A stretch of 64,000 bases of DNA from NCBI GenBank assembly GCA_017450645.1, contig JAFSTE010000031.1, positions 1 through 64,000 of the forward strand, written 5' to 3'. Source of the DNA: Eubacterium sp. (lineage in GTDB: Bacteria; Bacillota; Clostridia; Oscillospirales; Acutalibacteraceae). Each line of letters starts with the position of its first letter. Positions within the stretch are counted from its first letter, which is position 1. The translations under genes were made by a program, and so were the position numbers. Below, piece after piece: positions 24,437-33,712 of this stretch. Below the pieces are notes generated by a model. The model did no database searches. It had not been told where the DNA came from and saw only the letters and a program-made list of their open reading frames with translations.

Positions 24437-24467
24437 ATATTATATGCAATATAATATTAATTGTCAA
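24437..24467 (-). promoter_or_regulatory. Toxin-antitoxin promoter and operator
   Basis: On the minus strand, TTGACA (24467-24462), 17-base spacer, TATAAT (24444-24439). ATATTATAT-GCA-ATATAATAT at 24437-24457 is a perfect inverted repeat across the -10 and spacer, the expected site for antitoxin repression. Confidence 0.8.
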
Positions 24468-24493
24468 TATATTTCTATCAATATAATATACAA

Positions 24494-25522
24494 TTATAGA
24501 ATCATCATGCAATCACCGAAGGAAAAGAATCTATACTTTTCTGCGACCGCCGTTTTGTAAGCGTTCATCGTGTTGTCGTAGCCTGCAAAGGCAGAAACGA
24601 GCATAATAAGCGTGCTTTCGGGCAGGTGGAAATTAGTTATCTGTACATCAACGCACTTAAACTCGTAGCCGGGATAGATAAAGATGCTTGTGTCGTCCTC
24701 GTCCTCGCATATACAGCCGTTTTTGGTAGCAACGCTTTCAAGCGTGCGCGTGCTGGTTGTGCCGACGGCGATAACCCTTTTGCCGTTACTTTTTGTTTCA
24801 TTAATAATATCAGCGGTTTCTTTAGATATACTGTAATGCTCCGAGTGCATTTTGTGCTGTGTTACGTCGTCAACCTTAACGGGACGGAAGGTGCCGAGCC
24901 CGACGTGCAGCGTTACATAGCATATTTTAACGCCCTTTTCCTCAATCTTTTTAAGCATTTCTTTAGTAAAATGCAGACCCGCTGTCGGCGCTGCCGCAGA
25001 GCCAAGCTCTCTTGAATAAACTGTCTGATATCTCTCGCCGTTTTTCAGCTCCTCCGTAATGTACGGCGGAAGCGGCATTTTGCCGATTTTATCAAGGATA
25101 TTATATATCTCTTTTTTGTCGCATTTCATCGAAATAAGGCGGTTTCCGTCGTCGGTAATATCAACGACTTCACACTCGACAAGTCCGTCGCCAAACACAA
25201 ATTCAGTGCCGACTTTTGCCCTTTTTCCCGGCTTACAAAGACACTCCCATACATTGTTTTCTTTTTGTTTAAGCAGCAAAAATTCAACAACCGCGCCCGT
25301 CTCTTTTTTTACGCCGTAAATCCTCGCAGGGATAACCCTTGTGTCGTTTAGTACAAGGCAGTCGCCGGGGTTTAAGTAGTCGATTACATCTCTGAATATC
25401 TTATGCTCAATATTGCCGTTTTCTCTGTGAAGCACCATCAGTCTTGACGCGTCACGCGGCTCTATCGGCGTTTGTGCAATTAAATTTTGTGGAAGTTCAT
25501 AGAAAAAATCCGATGTTTTCAT
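24494..25522 (-). CDS. queA: S-adenosylmethionine:tRNA ribosyltransferase-isomerase
   Basis: 342 residues. It transfers the ribosyl part of SAM to preQ1-tRNA to make epoxyqueuosine-tRNA. The family motifs are [23 protein letters not shown] at the N-terminus, [33 protein letters not shown] and [10 protein letters not shown]. The start at 25522 has GGAG eight bases upstream and matches the family; an in-frame ATG 30 bases upstream does not. No terminator separates it from the toxin-antitoxin promoter 27 bases downstream, so read-through to tgt is possible. Confidence 0.96.
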   Translation of the reverse strand: MKTSDFFYELPQNLIAQTPIEPRDASRLMVLHRENGNIEHKIFRDVIDYLNPGDCLVLNDTRVIPARIYGVKKETGAVVEFLLLKQKENNVWECLCKPGKRAKVGTEFVFGDGLVECEVVDITDDGNRLISMKCDKKEIYNILDKIGKMPLPPYITEELKNGERYQTVYSRELGSAAAPTAGLHFTKEMLKKIEEKGVKICYVTLHVGLGTFRPVKVDDVTQHKMHSEHYSISKETADIINETKSNGKRVIAVGTTSTRTLESVATKNGCICEDEDDTSIFIYPGYEFKCVDVQITNFHLPESTLIMLVSAFAGYDNTMNAYKTAVAEKYRFFSFGDCMMIL

Positions 25523-25545
25523 TAAATATTCTCCAAATATTTTAA

Positions 25546-25574
25546 TTGACATAAATATATATTAAGTGTATTAT
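25546..25574 (+). promoter_or_regulatory. Strong promoter of the asd-dapA-dapB operon
   Basis: TTGACA at 25546, 17-base spacer, TATTAT at 25569. The ~80-base leader has an inverted repeat TTGCAAT ... ATTGCAA; I do not recognise a lysine riboswitch. Confidence 0.8.
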
Positions 25575-25661
25575 ATATATAATTATTGCAATCTCGTTGC
25601 GGTATGTTTACCTATTATATTGCAATTCAAAAAATTTTACAAGAGCTATAAGGAGAATTCT

Positions 25662-26744
25662 ATGAAAAAGTTTAATGTAGGCGTCGTAGGCGCTACGGGT
25701 ATGGTAGGTCAGAGATTTATGACCCTGCTTGAAAACCATCCCTGGTTTAATGTAACGGTTCTTGCCGCTTCATCAAGAAGCGCCGGCAAAACTTATGAGG
25801 AAGCTATCGGTTCTAAGTGGTGTATGGATACGCCGCTTGCCGACAAATATAAAAAGATGGTTATCCTTGACGCTGAAAACGATATCGATAAGATTACATC
25901 ATCCGTTGATTTTGTATTCTGCGCGGTTAATATGAAAAAGGACGAGATTAAAGCTCTTGAGGAAAAATATGCAAAACACGAGTGCCCCGTTGTTTCCAAC
26001 AACTCGGCTCACCGCTTTACCGACGACGTACCGATGGTAGTGCCCGAGCTTAACGCAGAGCATATCGGTATTATCCCCGCTCAGCGTAAAAGACTCGGTA
26101 CAAAGCGCGGATTTATCGCAGTTAAGTCTAACTGCTCGCTTCAGTCATATGTACCCGCGCTCTTCCCCCTGCACGAAAAGTACGGAGTAAAAGATGTGCT
26201 TGTTTGCACATATCAGGCTATCAGCGGCGCAGGCAAAACCTTTGAGACCTGGCCGGAGATGATTGACAACGTTATCCCGTATATCGGCGGCGAGGAAGAA
26301 AAGAGCGAGAAAGAGCCGCTTAAGCTCTGGGGTAAAATCGAGGGCGACAAAATCGTTTCGGCTGATAAGCCGAACTTCACCGCCCAGTGCATCAGAGTTC
26401 CCGTTTCTAACGGACATCTCGGCGCAGTGTTTGTAAACTTCGAGAACAAGCCTACCGAGGACGAGATGATTGAAATCTGGAACAACTTTAAGGGCAGAGC
26501 TCAGGAGCTTGACCTCCCCTCCGCTCCTAAAAAATTCCTCAACTACTTCACCGAGCCCGACAGACCGCAGATTAACTCCGAGAGAAATCTCGAAAACGGT
26601 ATGGCGGTATCAATCGGCAGACTCAGAGAGGATACTCAGTACGACTATAAATTTGTTTGTCTTTCTCATAACACCCTTCGCGGCGCTGCAGGCGGAGCTG
26701 TGCTTCTTGCAGAGCTTCTCGCAGCTGAGGGTTATATGGACTAA
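25662..26744 (+). CDS. asd: Aspartate-semialdehyde dehydrogenase
   Basis: 360 residues. It reduces aspartyl phosphate to the semialdehyde, the branch-point precursor of lysine, threonine and methionine. The NADP loop is GVVGATGMVGQRFM, the catalytic Cys lies in SNCSLQSYVPAL, CTYQAISGAGK follows, and the His is in PVSNGHLGAVF. The length puts it with the longer archaeal/Clostridial type. The start at 25662 has AAGGAG upstream; in-frame ATGs further up have none. dapA and dapB follow, so this is a diaminopimelate operon. Confidence 0.95.
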   Translation: MKKFNVGVVGATGMVGQRFMTLLENHPWFNVTVLAASSRSAGKTYEEAIGSKWCMDTPLADKYKKMVILDAENDIDKITSSVDFVFCAVNMKKDEIKALEEKYAKHECPVVSNNSAHRFTDDVPMVVPELNAEHIGIIPAQRKRLGTKRGFIAVKSNCSLQSYVPALFPLHEKYGVKDVLVCTYQAISGAGKTFETWPEMIDNVIPYIGGEEEKSEKEPLKLWGKIEGDKIVSADKPNFTAQCIRVPVSNGHLGAVFVNFENKPTEDEMIEIWNNFKGRAQELDLPSAPKKFLNYFTEPDRPQINSERNLENGMAVSIGRLREDTQYDYKFVCLSHNTLRGAAGGAVLLAELLAAEGYMD

Positions 26745-26768
26745 CTACAACGAATAAGGAGAATTTTT

Positions 26769-27659
26769 ATGAAGAATCCCATTTTTACAGGTTCTGCGGT
26801 TGCTATTATCACACCGATGAACGACGATTTTACCGTTAATTACGACGAGTTTAAGAAGTTTATTGACTGGCAGATTGATAACGGCACCGATGCTATCGTT
26901 ATCTGCGGTACAACGGGCGAGTCCTCCACCCTTTCAACTCAGGAGCATCTCGACGCTATTAAGTTTTGCATAGACTACGTTGACCACAGAGTACCCGTTA
27001 TCGCAGGCGCAGGCTCTAATAACACACAGTACGGCATTGATATGGCTGTTAAGTGCTGCGAGTACGGCGCTGACGCACTCCTTCTTGTAACACCTTACTA
27101 TAATAAGTGTACACAAAAGGGTCTTATCAGGCACTATACTATGTTCCACGACGCTACTAATATCCCGATTATCCTTTATAATGTACCGTCAAGAACGGGC
27201 GTTAATATCACACCCGAAACGCTTAAGGAGCTGTCTAAGCTTCCCCGTATCAACGGCGTTAAGGAGGCTTCGGGCAACATCAGCCAGATTATGAAGATTC
27301 GTGCGCTTTGCGGCGACGAGCTTAACATCTGGAGCGGTAACGACGACCAGATTCCCGCTGTTATGGCTTGCGGCGGTAAGGGCGTTATCTCGGTACTCGC
27401 TAATGTTTGTCCTCAGGAAACTCACGATATGGCGCAGGCTTATCTCGACGGCGACGCTAACAAGTGTACAGATATGATGGCTGAGTACCTCGAGCTTGCA
27501 AACGCACTGTTTGTAGAGGTTAACCCAATCCCTGTTAAAGAAGCTTGCAATATGCTCGGCTGGAACGCAGGTCCCTGCAAGATGCCGCTTTGCGAAATGA
27601 GCGACTCTAACCGCGATTATCTTAAGGGCGTTCTTGATAAGTACGGACTTATTAAGTAA
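26769..27659 (+). CDS. dapA: 4-hydroxy-tetrahydrodipicolinate synthase
   Basis: 296 residues, a (beta/alpha)8 aldolase. It condenses pyruvate with aspartate semialdehyde. The Schiff-base Lys is in INGVKEASGN, the Tyr in LLVTPYYNKCTQ, and CGTTGESSTL carries the Thr of the catalytic triad. Consensus length. It has its own AAGGAG site and lies 24 bases after asd. Confidence 0.97.
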   Translation: MKNPIFTGSAVAIITPMNDDFTVNYDEFKKFIDWQIDNGTDAIVICGTTGESSTLSTQEHLDAIKFCIDYVDHRVPVIAGAGSNNTQYGIDMAVKCCEYGADALLLVTPYYNKCTQKGLIRHYTMFHDATNIPIILYNVPSRTGVNITPETLKELSKLPRINGVKEASGNISQIMKIRALCGDELNIWSGNDDQIPAVMACGGKGVISVLANVCPQETHDMAQAYLDGDANKCTDMMAEYLELANALFVEVNPIPVKEACNMLGWNAGPCKMPLCEMSDSNRDYLKGVLDKYGLIK

Positions 27660-27670
27660 GAGGATTTAAA

Positions 27671-28423
27671 ATGACTAAGATTATTATAACGGGCGCGTCA
27701 GGCAAGATGGGCAAGGTTATTCAGAACGTTATCTCGTTAAGAGACGACTGCGAGGTAGTTGCGGGCGTTGATATCGTTAACGACGGCACCGCTCCCTTCC
27801 CCGTTTACAGCAGCATTAAGGATGTTAAGGAAAACGCCGATGTAGTTATCGACTTTTCTAACCCTGCACTGCTTGACGATTTGCTGGAATATTCAAGTAA
27901 CACTTCTACGGCGCTTGTTATCGCCACAACGGGCTTTAACGACGACGAGAAGGAAAAGATTTTTAACGCATCGAAAACCTGCCCGATATTCTTTACCTAT
28001 AATATGAGTATCGGTATCAATCTCCTTGCTAACCTCGCTAAAAAGGCGGTTAACGTACTTGGCAGTGACTTTGACATCGAGATTGTAGAGCAGCATCATA
28101 ACCAGAAGATTGACGCTCCCTCGGGTACCGCATTAATGCTTGCGGACGCTATTAACGAGGAGCTTGAAAAGCCGATGAAGTACGAGTACGACCGCCACTC
28201 AAAGCGCGAAAAGCGCACCAAAAACGAGATTGGCATACACTCAATCAGGGGCGGCACGATTGTCGGCGAGCACGAGATTATTTTTGCGGGCCGTGACGAG
28301 AATATTGCCCTCTCACATTCTGCAAGAAGTAAAGAGGTATTCGCCGTAGGCGCTGTTAACGCAGCGGTTTATATGGACGGTAAGAGCGCCGGTCTTTACG
28401 ATATGGGCGAGCTTGTAAAATAA
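27671..28423 (+). CDS. dapB: 4-hydroxy-tetrahydrodipicolinate reductase
   Basis: 250 residues. It reduces the DapA product with NAD(P)H. The N-terminal nucleotide loop is IITGASGKMGKVI. The family signature EIVEQHHNQKIDAPSGTAL holds the His and Lys that bind substrate. It is the last gene before a strong terminator. Together, asd-dapA-dapB supply diaminopimelate for peptidoglycan, lysine and, in sporulating cells, dipicolinate. Confidence 0.97.
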   Translation: MTKIIITGASGKMGKVIQNVISLRDDCEVVAGVDIVNDGTAPFPVYSSIKDVKENADVVIDFSNPALLDDLLEYSSNTSTALVIATTGFNDDEKEKIFNASKTCPIFFTYNMSIGINLLANLAKKAVNVLGSDFDIEIVEQHHNQKIDAPSGTALMLADAINEELEKPMKYEYDRHSKREKRTKNEIGIHSIRGGTIVGEHEIIFAGRDENIALSHSARSKEVFAVGAVNAAVYMDGKSAGLYDMGELVK

Positions 28424-28429
28424 ACGACT

Positions 28430-28456
28430 CAGGGGGCTTAACCGCCCCCTTGTTTT
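28430..28456 (+). terminator. Intrinsic terminator after dapB
   Basis: AGGGGGC/GCCCCCT hairpin followed by TGTTTT. Confidence 0.85.
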
Positions 28457-28460
28457 AACT

Positions 28461-29639
28461 ATGAACAGAGAACAGAAATACTTTTTAGAATTAATTAAAG
28501 CACATCTTAACAGCACTGACCCTCCGAAGCCTGAAAGCATTGATTTTAAGGCTTTATTTGAGTTGTGCGAGCTGCAGAATATGACGGCGATAGCTGCCGT
28601 TGAGCTTAAAAAGCTAAAGCAACGCGGCGATATTTCCAAAGAGCAGTTCTCCCCTTTTAATCAGGTGCTCGGCTTAACGCTTCAAAACTATGAGCTACGC
28701 CTCGGCGCAAAAAATACGCTCACTGAATACTTAAATGATAACGGCGTTCGCCATATATTTGTTAAAGGCGCTGTTATACGCGAGCTTTACCCCGTACCTC
28801 AGCTGAGGACAAGCGGCGATATAGATGTAATTATTGATAAAACCGAGCTTAAAAAGGTGCTCGGCGGACTTACTGAACTCGGATTTGAAACGCAGCACCG
28901 AAAAGAAAATGAGCTCGATTTGCGCTACGCTAAAGAGTCGTTCGAGATAAAAAGCGAGCTCGGCGGTATAAACGACAGGTCAAGGGCTTATTTTGAAAAT
29001 CCGTTTGATTTATGTGACGAAAACGACGGTTGCTGCTGCAAGCTCAGCGACCTAAACCACCTTACTTATATCACCTGCCACCTGCTAAAGCACTTTAAAT
29101 CGGGCGGCGCAGGTGTTCGTCAGCTTGCGGATATTGACGTTATGCTAAGGAACAAAGACATTGATATAAACGACTATATAACTCTTTGTGAGAAGCTTGC
29201 CTTTGAAAAATCTGCAAAGGTGTTGCTGAAGCTCTGCAAAATGTACTTTGACACGCCGGTTGATTTTGAATACGGGATTGACGACACGCTGTACGAAACG
29301 CTTGAAAATGTAATTCTGGGCGGCGGTGTATTCGGCTACGGTATCGGCAACATCGGCACTGCAAGGCTTATGAACACTATGACCTCGGGCGACACGTCAA
29401 AAGCTTCGTCCTACAAGGCTGTTCTCGGGCTTTTTGCTGTGAATAAGGAATTCCTCTACCACAGTTACGAATACGCGAATAAGCACCATTATCTGCTGCC
29501 TGTAGCGTATATGTCACGCCTGTTTGACGCGGTGTTCAGACGCGGACGGCAAAATATAAAGCACATCAAGTCAATGTTTACCGATCGCGAAATCGCGTCT
29601 AAAATGAGCGAGATGCTAAAAGAATTAGAAATAGATTAA
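28461..29639 (+). CDS. NTP_transf_5-type nucleotidyltransferase family protein
   Basis: 392 residues. The centre has the nucleotidyltransferase-like motif: HIFVKGAVIRELYPVPQLRTSGDIDVIID, with the SGDIDVII metal-binding Asp pair at about residue 118. The rest is mainly helical. This matches the uncharacterised nucleotidyltransferase family often found in polysaccharide clusters and as free-standing genes in Firmicutes. Its target is unknown. It begins only 5 bases after the dapB terminator, with no obvious Shine-Dalgarno site (the C-rich terminator arm precedes it), so expression may be low. Confidence 0.75.
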   Translation: MNREQKYFLELIKAHLNSTDPPKPESIDFKALFELCELQNMTAIAAVELKKLKQRGDISKEQFSPFNQVLGLTLQNYELRLGAKNTLTEYLNDNGVRHIFVKGAVIRELYPVPQLRTSGDIDVIIDKTELKKVLGGLTELGFETQHRKENELDLRYAKESFEIKSELGGINDRSRAYFENPFDLCDENDGCCCKLSDLNHLTYITCHLLKHFKSGGAGVRQLADIDVMLRNKDIDINDYITLCEKLAFEKSAKVLLKLCKMYFDTPVDFEYGIDDTLYETLENVILGGGVFGYGIGNIGTARLMNTMTSGDTSKASSYKAVLGLFAVNKEFLYHSYEYANKHHYLLPVAYMSRLFDAVFRRGRQNIKHIKSMFTDREIASKMSEMLKELEID

Positions 29640-29665
29640 GGAGCTACGTTTGTAGCTCCTTTAAT
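29638..29665. terminator. Bidirectional terminator
   Basis: AAGGAGCTAC/GTAGCTCCTT with T-run, between convergent genes. Confidence 0.85.
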
Positions 29666-29667
29666 TA

Positions 29668-30795
29668 TTAGAATACTTCTTTAATTTTGCCGTTTAAAAG
29701 ACCGGGTATATCAATCATCTGCGGGCAGTGCGTCTTACATTTACCGCATTTAATACAAGCGTTGGCATTAGCGTCTATAGTTAAGTACTGTGCCTTGGCG
29801 TCTGAAAGTGATATATCCTCTGTTTTAAGCTTGTTATATAGCGCAAAAACAGTGCTGATTTTGATGTTCTTAGGGCAGTCTGCGCAGTAGTCGCAACCCG
29901 TGCAGGGTATGATATCGTTTTTGTTAATAATTGCAGCAGCGTTATAACAGATATTCATCTCCTGCTGGGTGTAAGGCTTAAAATCTGTAAGAGTATTGAT
30001 GTTATCCATCATTTGCTCGGGCGCGTTCATACCGCTAAGGATTGTAAGCACATTATCAAAGCTTGCGTCATAGCCAATAGCCCAGGAAGCGATTGATTTG
30101 TCGGGATTTGCCTTGTTAAAGATTTCTTCCGCAGCTTTTGGAACGTTTGCAAGCTTGCCGCCCCTTAGAGGCTCCATAATTATTACGGGAATACCCGCTT
30201 TTTCAAGGATTTCGTACTGCTCTTTAGACTTATAGTTTTTCCAGTCAAGATAATTCATCTGAATCTGGGCAAAATCCCAGTCGTGCGCAGCAACAATTTC
30301 TTCAAGCACGTCAAGCGTACCGTGGAATGAGAAGCCGAAGTACTTAACCTTACCCTCTTTTCTTTTTTGCTCTACAAAATCAATGGCGTTAAATTTTTTT
30401 ACCTTTTCCCAATTACCCTTGTCAAGCGAATGTAACAGGTAAAAATCAAAATAATCAACGTCACATCTTTTAAGCTGTTTGTTAAAGATGCGCTCTAAAT
30501 CATTTTGTTTAAGGCACATCCACATCGGCAGCTTATCTGCCAGAAAATAGGTATCACGCGGGTATTTTTTAAGTGCAGAGCCGATAAACGCTTCGCTTTT
30601 GCCTGCGTGGTAAATATACGCGGTATCGAAATAGTTTACGCCGTTTTGATAAGCTAAATCCACAAGCTCCTGACCTTTTTTGTAGTCAATCAGAGGATTT
30701 GCCTCGCGCTTAAGGGGAGTTTTGCAGGGTAAGCGCATTGTGCCGAGACCGAGTCTGGATACCTCAGTATCCTTGAATTTAACTCTGTCAATCAT
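29668..30795 (-). CDS. Aldo/keto reductase with C-terminal 2x[4Fe-4S] ferredoxin domain
   Basis: 375 residues. The first ~270 form an aldo/keto reductase barrel: GLGTMRLP at the start, FDTAYIYHAGKSEAFIG with the catalytic Tyr, LADKLP with the Lys, and YLLHSLDKG with the His. The last ~90 carry two Cys clusters, CTGCDYCADCP and CIKCGKCKTHCP, for two [4Fe-4S] centres. This fusion is common in anaerobes and suggests ferredoxin-linked reduction; the substrate is unknown. It follows cysS by 18 bases, so it probably belongs to the T-box-controlled cysteine transcript. Confidence 0.92.
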   Translation of the reverse strand: MIDRVKFKDTEVSRLGLGTMRLPCKTPLKREANPLIDYKKGQELVDLAYQNGVNYFDTAYIYHAGKSEAFIGSALKKYPRDTYFLADKLPMWMCLKQNDLERIFNKQLKRCDVDYFDFYLLHSLDKGNWEKVKKFNAIDFVEQKRKEGKVKYFGFSFHGTLDVLEEIVAAHDWDFAQIQMNYLDWKNYKSKEQYEILEKAGIPVIIMEPLRGGKLANVPKAAEEIFNKANPDKSIASWAIGYDASFDNVLTILSGMNAPEQMMDNINTLTDFKPYTQQEMNICYNAAAIINKNDIIPCTGCDYCADCPKNIKISTVFALYNKLKTEDISLSDAKAQYLTIDANANACIKCGKCKTHCPQMIDIPGLLNGKIKEVF

Positions 30796-30813
30796 AATTT
30801 TACTCCTTTATAT

Positions 30814-32205
30814 TTATTCTTTTGTCCAGGTTACGCCCTGCGGCGTGTCCTTAAGAATTATGCCCCTTGCTTTTAAGTCGTCCCTGATTTTGTCTGCCGT
30901 AGCCCAGTCCTTATTCTTGCGGGCTTCCTGACGCTGCTCGATAAGCGCTTCAATCTCGGAATCAAGGTCGTTAGACTTTCTGTTATAAAGTATGCCGAGC
31001 ACGTCGCAAAGCTCATCAAAAAGGTCGGCAGCAGCCTGACATACGTTTTTAGAAACCTCTTTGTCAAGTATTTTGGTATTAATATCGCGTACAAGCTCGA
31101 AAATCGCAGCGAGTCCGTCGGCGGTGTTAAGGTCGTCGTCCATAGCTTCGATAAACTGCTCGCGTCTTGAATTAATAGTGTCAAGCAGCTCCCTGTCGTC
31201 CTCGATATCCTTAGCGTTTTTAATAGCAAAATCAAGCGAATCGCGGCAGGTGTAGAGCCTGTCGAGCGCTGCTTTGCACTGCTCGATAATCTCGAGGTTA
31301 TAGTTAATCGGTGAGCGATAGTGCGACGAAATAAGGAAGTATCTGATAACCTCGTAGCCGTATGCGTCAGCAATTTCGCGAACGGTCTTAAAGTTTCCGA
31401 GCGACTTACTCATCTTAACATTATCTACATTGATATAGCCGTTGTGCATCCAGTATTTAGCAAAAGGCGCGTCGTTAGCTGCCTCGCTCTGTGCAATCTC
31501 GTTTTCGTGGTGCGGGAAAATCAAGTCCTGACCGCCGCAGTGGATATCGATTGTGTTGCCGAGGTACTTTCTGTTCATAGCGCTGCACTCGATATGCCAG
31601 CCGGGTCTGCCCTTGCCCCAGGGTGACTCCCAGTATGGCTCGCCCTCTTTAGCAGCTTTCCACAGCGCAAAGTCGAGCGGATTTTCTTTTTTATCCCCTA
31701 CTGCAATTCTTGCGCCGCTTTGCAAATCGTCAATCGGTTGGTGCGAAAGCTTGCCGTAATCCTTAAACTTTAGCGCCCTGTAGTACACGTCACCGTCTAC
31801 AGCGTATGCGTAGCCCTTATCCTCAAGTGTTTTGATAATATCAATAATTTCGTCAATATTTTCGGTAGCTTTGGGGTGTACAGTGGCGTCTTTAAAATTA
31901 AGTCCGTGCGCGTCCGTCCAGAACTCGTTAATATACTTCTCAGCTACCTCGGTAAAGGTTAAGCCTTCCTCGTTAGCCCTGTTAATAATCTTATCGTCAA
32001 CATCGGTAAAGTTTTGTACGAACTTAACATTATAGCCCCTGTATTCCATATAGCGCCTTAGCACGTCAAACACGCAAAGCGGGCGCGCGTTGCCGATGTG
32101 GATGAAGTTATAAACAGTAGGTCCGCAGGCGTAGATTTTAACCTCGTTTTCGTCAACGGGTACGAACTCCTCTTTCTGCCTAGATATTGTATTCAATATT
32201 CTCAT
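30814..32205 (-). CDS. cysS: Cysteine-tRNA ligase
   Basis: 463 residues, class I synthetase. It charges tRNA-Cys. HIGH appears as NFIHIGNARP and KMSKS as VKMSKSLGNF. Zinc ligands are in IYACGPTVYN and HIECSAMNRKYLG, with GGQDLIFPHHENEIAQ between. The start at 32205 has GGAGG upstream and matches the family; in-frame ATGs before it lie within cysE. It overlaps the end of cysE by 26 bases, so the two are translationally coupled under the T-box leader. Confidence 0.96.
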   Translation of the reverse strand: MRILNTISRQKEEFVPVDENEVKIYACGPTVYNFIHIGNARPLCVFDVLRRYMEYRGYNVKFVQNFTDVDDKIINRANEEGLTFTEVAEKYINEFWTDAHGLNFKDATVHPKATENIDEIIDIIKTLEDKGYAYAVDGDVYYRALKFKDYGKLSHQPIDDLQSGARIAVGDKKENPLDFALWKAAKEGEPYWESPWGKGRPGWHIECSAMNRKYLGNTIDIHCGGQDLIFPHHENEIAQSEAANDAPFAKYWMHNGYINVDNVKMSKSLGNFKTVREIADAYGYEVIRYFLISSHYRSPINYNLEIIEQCKAALDRLYTCRDSLDFAIKNAKDIEDDRELLDTINSRREQFIEAMDDDLNTADGLAAIFELVRDINTKILDKEVSKNVCQAAADLFDELCDVLGILYNRKSNDLDSEIEALIEQRQEARKNKDWATADKIRDDLKARGIILKDTPQGVTWTKE

Positions 32206-32866
32206 TGTTCTTGTCCTCCAATTTATCAATCTCTTGCCTTAATTCGTCAATAAGCTTGCTGTTCTTGGTAATAGCGTCAAACAGCGGGTCGGGCATCGTC
32301 ATCTGGTCGAGGTCGTCAATTCGCTCGCCGTCAAGCCTTACAACCCTGCCGGGAATGCCGACAACCGTAGCGTTCGGCTCAACATCCTTTACCACGACAG
32401 CGCCCGCCGCAACCTTGGCGTGCTCGCCGATTGTAATGGGTCCGAGCACCTTCGCGCCTGCGCCAATCATTACACCGTCCTTAATTGTGGGGTGTCGTTT
32501 GCCGACATCCTTGCCCGTACCGCCCAGCGTTACTCCCTGGTAAATCATAACATCGTTGCCGATCTCACAGGTTTCGCCGATTACGATACCGTGACCGTGG
32601 TCGATACAAACGCGCCTGCCGATAGTAGCGCCGGGGTGAATTTCAATCCCCGTTTTGTGCGCGCTGTGCTGACTTATCCAGCGGGCGATAAACTTCATAT
32701 TATGCTCAAAAAACCAGTGCGCCCTGCGGTGACTGCGAAGCGCCTTAAAGCCCGGATAAAGCAGTATTACCTCAAGCGGATTATTGGTCGCAGGGTCGTG
32801 CTCTATAAAGCTTTTAACATCCTCTTTATAATCACTAAAATAGCTAATTATAATCACTCCATTCAA
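32180..32866 (-). CDS. cysE: Serine O-acetyltransferase
   Basis: 228 residues at most. It acetylates serine in the first step of cysteine synthesis. An N-terminal helical part (FKALRSHRRAHWFFEHNM) is followed by a left-handed beta-helix of hexapeptide repeats (IEIHPGATIGRRVCIDHGHG, with the catalytic DHGHG His). The only ATG is at 32866, but it abuts the T-box terminator and has no ribosome site. GGAG lies inside codons 3-4 and points to an ATT codon (32848), which would give MSYFSDYKEDV, a typical CysE beginning. I keep the ATG but regard the start as open. Confidence 0.9.
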   Translation of the reverse strand: MNGVIIISYFSDYKEDVKSFIEHDPATNNPLEVILLYPGFKALRSHRRAHWFFEHNMKFIARWISQHSAHKTGIEIHPGATIGRRVCIDHGHGIVIGETCEIGNDVMIYQGVTLGGTGKDVGKRHPTIKDGVMIGAGAKVLGPITIGEHAKVAAGAVVVKDVEPNATVVGIPGRVVRLDGERIDDLDQMTMPDPLFDAITKNSKLIDELRQEIDKLEDKNNENIEYNI

Positions 32867-33090
32867 TAAAAAAAGCCCCCGTCTTGCGACAGAGGCAGTA
32901 AAACTGCGGTTCCACTCCGTTTTATACTCGGTGCCTTTAACGGAGCAATCCGTCGTAAAATACTAAACTTCCTTTACGAAACTCGCGGGTGCATTTCGCT
33001 ATGCGTGATATACAGACTTTTCAGCGCCGCCTGCTCTCTTTGATATCCGTTTAAAGCTACTTCTCCCGTTCGAAGTCTTTAATTATCTAT
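32867..33090 (-). promoter_or_regulatory. T-box leader (tRNA-Cys) of cysE-cysS
   Basis: On the minus strand the T-box core AGTGGAACCGCA lies at 32916-32905. The terminator GCCTCTGTC ... GACGGGGGC with T-run lies at 32897-32869. Upstream is an AGAGAGCAGG element and a Stem I with GAAATGCACC, whose UGC (32993-32991) is the likely Cys specifier. Uncharged tRNA-Cys should favour antitermination. Confidence 0.9.
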
Positions 33091-33094
33091 ATAC

Positions 33095-33122
33095 ATTATA
33101 TACATTTTATAAAAAAATGCAA
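33095..33122 (-). promoter_or_regulatory. Promoter of the T-box operon
   Basis: TTGCAT (33122-33117), 16-base spacer, TATAAT (33100-33095) on the minus strand. Confidence 0.65.
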
Positions 33123-33127
33123 CACTT

Positions 33128-33712
33128 TTATTTCGTTTTAATAAGATGCCAGCCGTCTTTCGCGTATTTAAGACCGCTGAGAAGCGTCACAACTCCGCAA
33201 ATCCAGAAGGTAACGGTACAGAAAATGTTAAGCCAGTCGGGCGCGTTAAAGCCCCTTGCGTTAACTATAATCTCGCCGTCCTTTTCAAGTATTGCCAAAA
33301 ACAAAAATACAAGCCCCGTTGACATCATTTGCAAAAATGTTTTAGCCTTGCCAAAGCCGTTTGCGGCGATAACCTCGCCCTCGTTTACGGCAGCCATACG
33401 CATTCCCGCAACGAGAAATTCGCGCGCCATCATAATCATAATAACAATATCGGTGTGCCAGCCGAGGTTAATAAGAATTAAAAACGCAGCCGTTACAAGC
33501 GACTTGTCGGACAACGGGTCCATAAGCTTACCGAAATCCGTTACGAGTCCCCTTTTGCGCGCTATTATGCCGTCCGCCTTGTCGCTCAGGCACGCTAAAA
33601 TATAGATAATAAGCGTAACTGCCCAGTGAAACCTGAACGGAATAAGAGCCGCCGCGAACAAAAACGGCACGCATATAAATCTGAAAACTGTCAGTTTATT
33701 CGGTAAATTCAA
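33128..33712 (-). CDS. pgsA: CDP-diacylglycerol-glycerol-3-phosphate 3-phosphatidyltransferase
   Basis: 194 residues, integral membrane enzyme making phosphatidylglycerol phosphate. The CDP-alcohol phosphatidyltransferase motif is complete: SDKADGIIARKRGLVTDFG, then KLMDPLSDK, giving D-x2-DG-x2-AR-x8-G-x3-D-x3-D. MNLPNKLTVFRFICVPFL is the usual N-terminus. It overlaps rimO by 4 bases, and recX and recA lie upstream in the same direction: the rimO-pgsA-rec cluster known from Firmicutes. Confidence 0.95.
   Translation of the reverse strand: MNLPNKLTVFRFICVPFLFAAALIPFRFHWAVTLIIYILACLSDKADGIIARKRGLVTDFGKLMDPLSDKSLVTAAFLILINLGWHTDIVIMIMMAREFLVAGMRMAAVNEGEVIAANGFGKAKTFLQMMSTGLVFLFLAILEKDGEIIVNARGFNAPDWLNIFCTVTFWICGVVTLLSGLKYAKDGWHLIKTK

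Noticed and set aside
25575-25661. Lysine riboswitch before asd
   Set aside because: Leader too short and without the conserved L-box helices.
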